From Corynebacterium wankanglinii (GTDB taxonomy: Bacteria; Actinomycetota; Actinomycetes; Mycobacteriales; Mycobacteriaceae): a stretch of DNA of 64,000 nt. This document shows, in pieces, positions 44,000 to 52,800 of the stretch. The first letter of the stretch is position 1. Every line of letters starts with the position of its first letter. Location: NCBI GenBank assembly GCA_014490595.1, contig CP061031.1, forward strand, positions 186,001-250,000, given 5' to 3'. The notes beneath the pieces were generated by a model. The model made no database searches, had not been told where the DNA came from, and worked only from the letters and a program-made list of their open reading frames with translations. The position numbers were made by a program, and so were the translations under genes.

Positions 44000-44496
44000 T
44001 TAGGCGAGCTCGTCAGGGAAGAGCTCCGGCATGGTGTGGAATTGGCGTTCGCCGGGGAAGTCCGAAGGGACGTCGATAAGCAGATCCTTCGCTCGCTTGG
44101 TGTCGGGCGGTTCTGGCCGGCGACGACCTGGACCTTCTCGACGGGGAACTCGCCGCGCAGCTGGACCACAGCGGCGCCGTCGTTGCGGTACGCAAAATTG
44201 TCGCCAAGCAGCCCTGCAATATCGTCGATGCTCTCGGTGGAGTTGCCCTGGTTGTCCGCGCGCCAGCTGCCCTCGAGCTCACCGAGCGGCACGCCGAGCA
44301 AGACGATGCCCTCGGCGGTCTCTGTCAGTGCGGAGGTCTTGGGGGTGAGGTAGAAGGGGACGGACGCACTCTCGCCGACAAGGGGGCCGGTGGTCAGCGA
44401 ATCCAGCTTGGCGGGGAACCAAACTAGGTAGTCGGACGGGTCGTTGGAGTTGTCGCGGGCGGCGAGGCCGGACGTGAGCCACGTGTGAATTTTCAT
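44000..44496 (-). CDS. Hypothetical protein (one frameshift)
   Basis: About 165 residues after repair (MKIHTWLTSGLAARDN..., ends ELFPDELA). Soluble, with no recognised domain; the C-terminal AKDLLIDVPSDFPGERQFHTMPELFPDELA is clearly the intended frame because its stop is next to the terminator. The break is at GGG 44105-44107, where one missing base shifts the frame. Minus-strand TATACT (44504-44509) is 7 nt before the ATG, a strong leaderless promoter. It lies alone between two tRNA genes. Confidence 0.65.
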
Positions 44497-44569
44497 GACG
44501 GCGAGTATACGGACTTTCTGCTGGCCATTTGGTCGAGCGAACGGTTCCGGGTAGTGTGTAACGAGGCTT

Positions 44570-44660
44570 GGAGATGTGCCAGAGTGGCCGAATGGGGCTC
44601 CCTGCTAAGGAGTTGCCCCCTTGACGGGGGCCGCAGGTTCAAATCCTGTCATCTCCGCCA
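44570..44660 (+). tRNA. tRNA-Ser (anticodon GCU)
   Basis: Acceptor GGAGATG/CATCTCC, anticodon stem-loop CTCCCTGCTAAGGAG with GCT, long variable arm with a seven-base G/C stem, T-loop GTTCAAATC, discriminator G and encoded CCA. Confidence 0.96.
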
Positions 44661-44662
44661 CC

Positions 44663-44735
44663 GCGCCCGTAGCTCAACGGATAGAGCATCTGACTACGGA
44701 TCAGAAGGTTGGGGGTTCGAATCCCTCCGGGCGCA
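44663..44735 (+). tRNA. tRNA-Arg (anticodon ACG), copy without encoded CCA
   Basis: Acceptor GCGCCCG/CGGGCGC, anticodon stem-loop CTGACTACGGATCAG with ACG, T-loop GGTTCGAATCC, discriminator A. The next bases are CGT, so CCA must be added after transcription. The 73-bp gene is identical to the copy at 49472. Confidence 0.95.
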
Positions 44736-44796
44736 CGTTTGGATTTTAGCTGGAAACCCTGCTTGGCGGGGGTTTCGGCGTTTGTGGGTGGTTGGC

Positions 44797-44832
44797 GGGG
44801 TGTTGGGTGGGGGTTTCTTTGGGTTTTGGGGG
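44797..44832 (+). other. G-quadruplex motif
   Basis: Five G runs (4, 3, 5, 3 and 5 Gs) are separated by loops TGTT, T, TTTCTTT and TTTT, which satisfies the G3+N1-7 rule on the plus strand. It lies in the otherwise G/T-rich, gene-free stretch 44736-45047 after the tRNA-Arg gene. Confidence 0.5.
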
Positions 44833-44849
44833 TTTCTTTGGCCGGGTTT

Positions 44850-44924
44850 TGACACATTCCGCAGACGGTTGGTGCCGACCTGGGCGTTTAGGGTCCGCCT
44901 AAGGGATTCCAGTGGAATTTGTCA
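44850..44924. repeat. 75-bp inverted-repeat element, diverged copy 3
   Basis: Begins TGACACATTC and ends GGAATTTGTCA; it shares length, ends and the core GACCTGG...GGTC with the two copies at 39658-39824 but differs at many internal positions. It confirms the element as a dispersed family rather than a local duplication. Confidence 0.6.
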
Positions 44925-45005
44925 GGGTGGGGCCTGCCCCGGCTGGGTGCCTGGGCCGAAATCGCTCATCCAGCGGACTTACTCGGGTGAACAAACCGAC
45001 CAATG

Positions 45006-45034
45006 CAAACACCCCGCGCGGTGGCGGGGCGTTT
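45006..45034. terminator. Terminator hairpin after the NANP-repeat protein gene
   Basis: AACACCCCGC and GCGGGGCGTTT form a strong stem with a 6-nt loop just beyond the stop codon at 45048 (minus strand). The T tract is short, so termination may be partial. Confidence 0.6.
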
Positions 45035-45047
45035 GGGGTGGTGGGGG

Positions 45048-47876
45048 CTACGCGCCGGCGGTCTCGATGACCGGGGCGGCAACCGTCTCCACCGGGCGGC
45101 GGCCGACGTTGACGTCGACGCTCTTCACGTTAGGCACGCAGGTGTTCGCCGCCGACACCACGATGAGCGCGGCGACCAGGCCGGCCAGTGCGCCCGCACC
45201 AGCGGTCAGTTGCTCCGGGGCGAGCCCGAACTGACGCGCAGCGTGGTTGACCACGTTCGCTGCCTGCGCGTTCAGCTCAGCCGTGTTGGGAATGTCGATG
45301 TTCAGTTGGTTGGCAAGAGCCAGCGGCACCAGCGCGATCAGCGGAAGGCCGAGGCCGACCAGGGACGCGATGCAGCGCGGGTCGGAGGAGCCGCCCTCGA
45401 CGTTCACGTTGGTGTCGAAGAGGCTGGAACCGGAGCTGCCCTTGTCGCCGTTGCCCTCGCCGTCCTGCTCCGCACCGTTCTGGCCGCGCTTACGGGAAGA
45501 CCCGAACAGGCCGAAGTTGGCGTTATCGGTGACAATGACCTCGGGGTTGGCGTTGCCGGTGGCGACGACGCTGTTGTCCGAGCCATTGTTGTTGCCGTTG
45601 TCGCGGATGTCCGGGTTGGCATTGCCGGTGATGACGACAGTCGGGTTGGCGTTGTCCTTAACCTCGACGTTCGGGTTGGCGTTATCGGTGACTACGGCCG
45701 AGTTGTTGGAACCGTTGTTGTTCAGGTTGTCCGACGGGTTCAGGTTGCCGGTGATGATCGGGTTCGCGTTGTTAGTGGCGATGACGCTGTTGTTGGAGCC
45801 GTTGTCGTTTGCATTGTTGGTCACCACCGGGTTCGCGTTTCCGGTCACTACCGCGCTGTTGCCAGAGCCGTTGTTGTTGAGGTTGTCGTTGGCGTTGCCA
45901 GTAACGACGGGGTTGGCGTTGTTGGTCACCACAACGCTGTTATTCGAGCCGGCCTCCCGGAGGTTGTCGTTGGCGTTGCCAGTGATGACCGGGTTCGCAT
46001 TACCAGTGACGACGGCGCTGTTGTTGGAGCCGTTGTTGCTGGCGTTGTTGGTGACGACCGGGTTGGCGTTATTGGTGATTACCGGGTTCGCATTGCCCGT
46101 AACGACGGCGCTGTTGTTGGAGCCGTTGTTGGTGACGACCGGGTTGGCGTTATTGGTGACCACAACGGAGTTGTTGGAGCCGTTCTCGCGCAGGTTGTCG
46201 TTCACGTTGCCGGTGATCACGACGGACGGGTTGGCGTTGTTCGTGATGACTGGGTTTGCGTTGCCGGTGACGACGACGGAGGGGTTGCCGTTGTTGGACA
46301 GATTGTCCTTGATGTCCACAGTCGGGTTCGCGTTGTTCGTGATGACCACGTTCGGGTTCGCATTCCCAGTCACCACCGGATTCGCATTGCCGGTGACGAC
46401 GACGGACGGGTTGCCGTTGTTGGACAGGTTGTCCCGTGGGTTCACGTTGTCGGTGATGATCACGTTGGGGTTGGCGTTGTTCGTGATGATCACGTTCGGG
46501 CTGCCATTGCCGTTACCGATGTTGGACGGGTTGGCGTTGCCGGTGATTACGACGTTGATCAGGCGACCAGCACCGCCGCCACTACCTTCACCGTCGCCGC
46601 TTCCGCCGCCGATGATGTTGCCCAGGTTGCCCAGCAGGCCGCCTCCAGTGCCAGCGCCGATTAGGCCGCCCAGGATCGGGCCGAGGATGCCGGCGACGGT
46701 GCCTGCGGTCTCTGCAGGAGTCTGGGCGGGGTTCTTCGCTGCGATCTTCAGGGTCGCGTCGAACGTGTCAGTCCCGTCATTCACGCTGATCGGGAGGTCG
46801 AAGTCGCCCTCCTTGAACGTGGTCGGCGGGGTGACGCGTACGGTTGCGCCGTCGTTGGAGACGGTCCAGCCAGCCGGAGCGATTCCCCTCTTCGATACCT
46901 TCACACCCTCCGGCAGGGTGATCTCAGCCACGGGCTGCGCAGACGTGGACTTCTCAAAGTCCACCACGTAGCGGTTGTCTAGCTGGATTTCCCATTCGCC
47001 GACGGTGCGCTTGTCGATAACGTGGAGCCGCAGGGTCGTGCGGAACGTCTGCCCGTTTGCGGTGACGCGTACGGGCACGTCCACGTCACCGGTCCGGAAT
47101 GCGGCGGCGGAGTCGGGGCGGATCGCAACCAGGGTGCCGTTGTCGTTGCGGAAGTGCCAGTTAAACGCGGTGTTGGTGGTCGGCTGCACAACGTCGCCGG
47201 GCTGCAGCGTCAGCCCTTCCACGGCGGCTTCCTTCACGTTCCAGAAGTTGGCGGTGGTGTAGCGCCCGTTGAAGGTGGAGGCGGTGGTTTGGGGGCTCGT
47301 GCTTGTGGACGTCGGTTCCGCCACCGCCGTCGTAGTCGTGGTGGCCGGCGTCGTGGTGGGCCCCTCCGCCGGGGTGTCCTCGGGGGTCGGTGCGGGCTCG
47401 GTGGGGGTTGCCTCTGTCGTGGTGGTGGGCTCCGGCGTCGGGCACTGATCGGCCGGCTCTGTAAAGGTGCTGCCCGTGGCCCTGGCGTCCACCACGTTCA
47501 CCAGCAGGGTGGTGGTGTAGGAAGTGCCGTCAGCCTTGGTCACCCTGATGGGGATGTCCCGGTTGCCAGAGTGGAATGCTGTGTCGGACTCTGGACGGAT
47601 CAGGATCAGGCTGCAGCCGGAGGTGCGGAAGCGCCAGTTGAAAATGGTGTTGGTGGTGGCGGCAACGGTGTCGCCGGGCTCTAACACCAAGCCCTGCACT
47701 ACGGCCTCCTGCACGTTCCAGAAGTTGCCGGTGGTGTAGCGGGTGTCAAAGGCGGAGGCCTCCACAGCGTGCGCCGCTGGCACGTCTACGACAGGCGAAA
47801 CAAACGGGGCCACGAGGGCGAGGGACAGGGCTCCGGCCGCGATGGACACGCGGCGGGATCGGACGGAGTTGGCCAT
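45048..47876 (-). CDS. Secreted Asn-rich NANP-repeat surface protein
   Basis: 942-residue exported protein. Order: signal peptide (to about residue 40, ...VDVPAAHA); an 80-residue domain YTTGNFWNVQEA...; a Thr/Pro-rich linker; a second copy YTTANFWNVKEA...; a Rib-like third domain (FEKSTSAQPVAEITLPEGVKVS...); a glycine-rich hydrophobic stretch; about 390 residues of repeats of the form VVTGNANP / VITNNANP / DNLNNNGSNNS with 18 NANP tetrapeptides; then CIASLVGLGLPLIALVPLALANQL, a helix-forming linker, a second hydrophobic segment ending NTC, and a short tail. The ATG at 47876 follows GGAG. Probably a long stalk anchored in the envelope by the terminal module. Confidence 0.75.
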   Translation of the reverse strand: MANSVRSRRVSIAAGALSLALVAPFVSPVVDVPAAHAVEASAFDTRYTTGNFWNVQEAVVQGLVLEPGDTVAATTNTIFNWRFRTSGCSLILIRPESDTAFHSGNRDIPIRVTKADGTSYTTTLLVNVVDARATGSTFTEPADQCPTPEPTTTTEATPTEPAPTPEDTPAEGPTTTPATTTTTAVAEPTSTSTSPQTTASTFNGRYTTANFWNVKEAAVEGLTLQPGDVVQPTTNTAFNWHFRNDNGTLVAIRPDSAAAFRTGDVDVPVRVTANGQTFRTTLRLHVIDKRTVGEWEIQLDNRYVVDFEKSTSAQPVAEITLPEGVKVSKRGIAPAGWTVSNDGATVRVTPPTTFKEGDFDLPISVNDGTDTFDATLKIAAKNPAQTPAETAGTVAGILGPILGGLIGAGTGGGLLGNLGNIIGGGSGDGEGSGGGAGRLINVVITGNANPSNIGNGNGSPNVIITNNANPNVIITDNVNPRDNLSNNGNPSVVVTGNANPVVTGNANPNVVITNNANPTVDIKDNLSNNGNPSVVVTGNANPVITNNANPSVVITGNVNDNLRENGSNNSVVVTNNANPVVTNNGSNNSAVVTGNANPVITNNANPVVTNNASNNGSNNSAVVTGNANPVITGNANDNLREAGSNNSVVVTNNANPVVTGNANDNLNNNGSGNSAVVTGNANPVVTNNANDNGSNNSVIATNNANPIITGNLNPSDNLNNNGSNNSAVVTDNANPNVEVKDNANPTVVITGNANPDIRDNGNNNGSDNSVVATGNANPEVIVTDNANFGLFGSSRKRGQNGAEQDGEGNGDKGSSGSSLFDTNVNVEGGSSDPRCIASLVGLGLPLIALVPLALANQLNIDIPNTAELNAQAANVVNHAARQFGLAPEQLTAGAGALAGLVAALIVVSAANTCVPNVKSVDVNVGRRPVETVAAPVIETAGA
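45498..46560 (-). repeat. Coding repeat region (NANP/GSNNS units)
   Basis: Degenerate tandem DNA units of about 24-45 bp within the surface-protein gene encode alternating V-V/I-T-[GND]-N-A-N-P blocks and GSNNS spacers. Units are similar but not identical at the DNA level, unlike the array at 50508. Confidence 0.7.
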
Positions 47877-48012
47877 GGTGGCTCCTTTAAAAGTCAGCGG
47901 TTTGCCAGCGATACACGACACTTATCGCAGATCACGCGTAGATTTTTACATACAGTCGCTATTAAGCCGAGCGTTCCAGGCCAAAAATTTTCCGGGCGGG
48001 TACCCTCACCGT

Positions 48013-49374
48013 GTGAACACGGCCAATGTGGCGACACGCGCCCACCTTGAAAAGCAGCTCAACCGGCACCGGATTAACTCCGAGGACTTAGACAGCATCC
48101 AGGAGGAGCTGGCTCATATTCCGCTGCATGATGTCATTCACGTGGTGGAGCGTCAGCCGTCGAGACGCGGTGCTGTGCTTATCCGCCTCCTTTCGCCGGA
48201 GCGCGCTGCCGCGGCCTTTGACGCGCTGGATCCGGCGCACCAGGCCGAGATCGTGGAGGAGCTGGCCAGCGACGACGTTGCCGGCCTGTTCAGCGCGCTC
48301 GGCGCCGAGGACCGCGTTCGCATGCTGGACAACATGCCAGCGGAGATCGCGGAGCGCTTCCTGGGGGACCTGGACGAGGATGCCAGGGCCGATACCGACC
48401 TGATTCTGGGCTATGAAAAGGGGTCGGTCGGCCGCGCGATGAGCCCCCAGGTGGCGGTGGTGGAGCCGGGGGAGGTGGTGCGGGACGTCGTCGAGAAGCT
48501 GCGAGCAAATGTGGACGATCTGGAGACGATTTACACCGTCGCGGTGGTGGGGGACGAGCGCACGCTGTGCGGCGTGGTGGGGCTGCGCGACCTGTTCACC
48601 GCGCGGCAGGACGCGCAGGTTGGCGACCTCATGCGCGACTACCCCTCGGTACGCGACACGGACGATGCGGAGGACGCAGCGCGCCGCCTGCTGTCCTCGG
48701 GGCTGCTCGCGTTTCCGGTGGTGGATGGCGGTAACCGCGTCGTGGGCATCTTCACCCACGATGAGGCCGCCGACATCGTCGAACACGCCGACAGCGAGGA
48801 TTCCGCGCGTCAGGGCGGCTCCGAGTCCCTCAAGCGGCCGTACCTGTCCACGCCGGTGCTGAAGCTGGTGCGCTCGCGCATCGTGTGGCTGCTGGTGCTG
48901 GCGCTCTCCGCGATCCTGACCGTGCAGGTCCTCGGCGTATTCGAAGACACGCTCGCCGAGGTGACCGTGCTGTCGCTGTTCATCCCGCTGCTCACCGGCA
49001 CCGGCGGCAACACTGGCAACCAGGCGGCCACGACGGTGACAAGGGCACTTGCGCTTAACGACGTCACCAAAGGCGACATCCTCAAAGTAATGTGGCGCGA
49101 ACTGCGGGTAGGTGCCACGCTCGGGGCGGTGCTCGGCGTGCTCGGATTGGGTATTGCCTGGGCCGTTTTCGGGCAGGACATCGGGATTGTGATCGGTTCA
49201 ACACTCTTCTGCGTCTGTGCGATGTCCGCCACGGTGGGCGGGATGATGCCGATCGTGGCGAAGACGGTGGGCGCAGACCCGGCGGTGTTTTCCAACCCGT
49301 TCATCTCCACCTTCTGCGACGCGACGGGGTTGGTGATCTACTTCCTGATTGCCAAGTCCGTGCTGGGGTTGTAG
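48013..49374 (+). CDS. mgtE: MgtE-type magnesium channel/transporter
   Basis: 453 residues: an N-terminal superhelical MgtE-N domain (DALDPAHQAEIVEELASDDVAGLFSAL), two CBS domains (VGRAMSPQVAVVEPGEVV, VGDLMRDYP), then five membrane helices with the pore signature LFIPLLTGTGGNTGNQAAT. The cytosolic domains gate the channel by sensing Mg2+. The start is GTG at 48013, with TACCCT (48001-48006) 6 nt upstream, hence leaderless. Divergent from the NANP-repeat gene. Confidence 0.94.
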   Translation: MNTANVATRAHLEKQLNRHRINSEDLDSIQEELAHIPLHDVIHVVERQPSRRGAVLIRLLSPERAAAAFDALDPAHQAEIVEELASDDVAGLFSALGAEDRVRMLDNMPAEIAERFLGDLDEDARADTDLILGYEKGSVGRAMSPQVAVVEPGEVVRDVVEKLRANVDDLETIYTVAVVGDERTLCGVVGLRDLFTARQDAQVGDLMRDYPSVRDTDDAEDAARRLLSSGLLAFPVVDGGNRVVGIFTHDEAADIVEHADSEDSARQGGSESLKRPYLSTPVLKLVRSRIVWLLVLALSAILTVQVLGVFEDTLAEVTVLSLFIPLLTGTGGNTGNQAATTVTRALALNDVTKGDILKVMWRELRVGATLGAVLGVLGLGIAWAVFGQDIGIVIGSTLFCVCAMSATVGGMMPIVAKTVGADPAVFSNPFISTFCDATGLVIYFLIAKSVLGL

Positions 49375-49471
49375 CTGGCGGCTGTCCGGGGCTGTGGCCT
49401 GGTGTTTTGGCGGTAGGTGTACCCGGGTGTAATGTTCTTTGACGTTGTCCACACGGCAACGAACTGAATAC

Positions 49472-49547
49472 GCGCCCGTAGCTCAACGGATAGAGCATCT
49501 GACTACGGATCAGAAGGTTGGGGGTTCGAATCCCTCCGGGCGCACCA
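49472..49547 (+). tRNA. tRNA-Arg (anticodon ACG), copy with encoded CCA
   Basis: Same 73 bases as the copy at 44663, followed here by CCA. Direct orientation, about 4.8 kb away. Confidence 0.95.
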
Positions 49548-49555
49548 ATTATTGG

Positions 49556-49585
49556 AACGCCCTACGCATTGCGCGTGGGGCGTTT
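49556..49585 (+). terminator. Terminator after tRNA-Arg
   Basis: AACGCCCTACGC pairs with GCGTGGGGCGTT (one G-T pair), followed by TTCTT. Confidence 0.7.
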
Positions 49586-49810
49586 CTTATGTTTCTCAGA
49601 CTTCTTTATTGCCTGAGAGATGCTTCCGCGGAAACCTAGAAAAGCGTATAAAACTGAAAAGGCGCTGATTAAAGGCGTTTTTGCGATTAGCGCTTGCTTG
49701 AAAGAGCCTGTCCAAATTGGTAGCTTGTACGACAGTTCCGCGGGAGAAGTGTGTTCTGTGTACTTCTTCCCCGAATTTCTCCCATTTGTAAAACAACCTT
49801 TGGAGCTATT
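49586..49810 (+). promoter_or_regulatory. AT-rich upstream region of the giant adhesin gene
   Basis: 225 bp without a gene and visibly lower in GC than the surroundings. It contains a -10-like TATAAAACT near 49649 and a TTGGAG ribosome-binding site at 49800-49805. No clear operator is seen. The low GC suggests a regulated promoter or acquired segment. Confidence 0.4.
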
Positions 49811-52800
49811 TTGAAGAACGCTTCTTCGCCGTTCGAGTTCAATTCGGACGCTGCCGCCCAGGGTCCATCGAACCCTGGGCGTTATAACGCAATGTCCTTC
49901 GTTGGCCACAACCCGCGCCGCCACTCCGGCAAGCGCTCCGTCATCGCCGGCATGACGTCCGTCTCTCTGGCACTGGCCGGTCTGACGGTGCCGAGCGTTG
50001 TGGTGGCGGTCCGGCTGGGCAAGTCCAGTTCGCAAACGCCGAAAATAGGACCCGGTGACTGCCTCGGTCAGTTATGACAAAGGGGATCATTTTTACTCGG
50101 TTTTCTCCGATCTCAGCAATGAGGTTAAAGATGTTGACGCATTCGCTGTCAAGCTGAACCATTGGGAATACAAGAATCGTCGGTTCGCCGTCACTGACTC
50201 GTTCCCCGTTACAGCCGTGTACCGCTACGGCTACGCTAACGAACAGGGAGAGGCTGAAGAGTATTCGGAAGAATTCACCGGAACTGGTGTGCCGGATTCG
50301 GACGGGCGGGGATTTACGTTCTATCTGGATCGGCCGATTGAGGGCATGAAACCGCAAGGATCTGTGCGGTTCTCAGCCGACCCTGCCTTGATCTCGGCCG
50401 TCGAGTTGGACAAGGACGGAAACGTCAGAGTGGATGATGATGGCAAGCCCCGCCAAGTAAGCCTTGGCAACGCGTCGGGACAAGCTGGCACTGCCTTTAA
50501 CAGCAAGGGTTCGGTGTCTGGTTCGGTGACTCCTGGTTCTGTGACGAAGGTTGAGCTTGTTGGTAGCGACGGTTCGCGTCATGATGTGCCGGTTGGTTCT
50601 GATGGTGAGTTGAAGTTGGAGGGGTTGCCTGAGGGTGAGTACACCGTTGTGGTGACTCCTGCTGATGGGTACTCCAAGCCTGTGGACTCGACGGTGAAGG
50701 TGCCGGCGGGTGGTAATGCTTCGATTGGTGATGTCACTCCGGATCGTGCGCCGGGTTCGGTGTCTGGTTCGGTGACTCCTGGTTCTGTGACGAAGGTTGA
50801 GCTTGTTGGTAGCGACGGTTCGCGTCATGATGTGCCGGTTGGTTCTGATGGTGAGTTGAAGTTGGAGGGGTTGCCTGAGGGTGAGTACACCGTTGTGGTG
50901 ACTCCTGCTGATGGGTACTCCAAGCCTGTGGACTCGACGGTGAAGGTGCCGGCGGGTGGTAATGCTTCGATTGGTGATGTCACTCCGGATCGTGCGCCGG
51001 GTTCGGTGTCTGGTTCGGTGACTCCTGGTTCTGTGACGAAGGTTGAGCTTGTTGGTAGCGACGGTTCGCGTCATGATGTGCCGGTTGGTTCTGATGGTGA
51101 GTTGAAGTTGGAGGGGTTGCCTGAGGGTGAGTACACCGTTGTGGTGACTCCTGCTGATGGGTACTCCAAGCCTGTGGACTCGACGGTGAAGGTGCCGGCG
51201 GGTGGTAATGCTTCGATTGGTGATGTCACTCCGGATCGTGCGCCGGGTTCGGTGTCTGGTTCGGTGACTCCTGGTTCTGTGACGAAGGTTGAGCTTGTTG
51301 GTAGCGACGGTTCGCGTCATGATGTGCCGGTTGGTTCTGATGGTGAGTTGAAGTTGGAGGGGTTGCCTGAGGGTGAGTACACCGTTGTGGTGACTCCTGC
51401 TGATGGGTACTCCAAGCCTGTGGACTCGACGGTGAAGGTGCCGGCGGGTGGTAATGCTTCGATTGGTGATGTCACTCCGGATCGCATCTCTCCCCCAACC
51501 TCAACGCCAGCGGAGCCGTCCACTCCGACGTCGACTAAGACGACCACGACGAAGCCGTCTACTCCGACGTCGACTAAGACGACCACGACCAAGACGACTA
51601 CGACTAAGCCGTCTACTCCGACGTCGACTAAGACGACCACGACTAAGCCGTCTACTCCGACGTCGACTAAGACGACCACGACCAAGACGACTACGACTAA
51701 GCCGTCTACTCCGACGTCGACTAAGACGACCACGACCAAGACGACTACGACTAAGCCGTCCACCTCGACCACGACTACGACGCCGAAGCCGTCCACCACG
51801 ACGACGCCGAAGCCGTCCACCACGACGACGCCGAAGCCGTCCACCACGACGACGCCGAAGCCGTCCACCACGACTACGACGCCGAAGCCGTCCACCACGA
51901 CGACGCCGAAGCCGTCCACCACGACGACGCCGAAGCCGTCCACCACGACCACAATCACGTCGAAGGCGACCCCGACGACGGCGAAACCGACCACCTCCAA
52001 GGCCACTACGACTGCTAAGCCGCAACCCAAGAAACCGAGCATCACCGGTACCGTCACGGACCTCGAGGGCAAGCCGCTGCCGACGAAGGACAAGGACGGC
52101 AAGGACCTTCCCTCGACGAAGGTCATCGTCAAGGACAAGGACGGCAACCAGGTCGGTGACCCGATCGAGGTGAAGCCGGACGGCAAGTTTGAGGTTCCGG
52201 AGCTGCCGGCTGACGGCGACTACGTGGTTATCGTCGAGACGCCTGAGGGTTTCAATGATCCGAAGCCGCAGGTTGTTCCGGTGAAGCAGGGTGAAACTAC
52301 CAAGCTGCCGCCGATCAAGGTGGAGAAGCCGGAAGTGGATCTGGATAACAACAAGCCGGCTCCAAAACCGGGCTCCATGTACGGCTGGTTGATCGACGAC
52401 TCTCGTCGGCCGATCACCGGTTCGATCGTCCGGCTGGTGAAGAAGGCCGTCATTGACCCGACCACCGGTGAGGCCTTCGATTACGAGGTGCCGCTCACCG
52501 TGGATGCGGACGGCTACTTTGTCACCCCGCCGATCGACTTCTCCTACTTCCCCGAGGGAGAAGCTGACTTCGATCTGATCATCGACCTGCCCGAAGGCTG
52601 GCCGAATGTGGACATGAAGGGCGAAGCTCTCAACCGCACGGTGAAGGTGAAGCAGGGCGAGCCGACCAACATCGGCGAGATTCAGGTGAAAGCCCCGGCT
52701 ACCCAGACCATCGTGGGCCGCGTCGACGACGGCAACGGCAACGCAGTCCCCGGCACCGTTGTTGTGGTGACGGACCCGCGCGGCAACTCTCGTGTCATCC

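Noticed and set aside
44663-49547. Genomic island with attL/attR at the tRNA-Arg copies
   Set aside because: No integrase, phage or plasmid gene lies between them, and mgtE is a housekeeping-type gene; kept only as a recombination-prone direct repeat.
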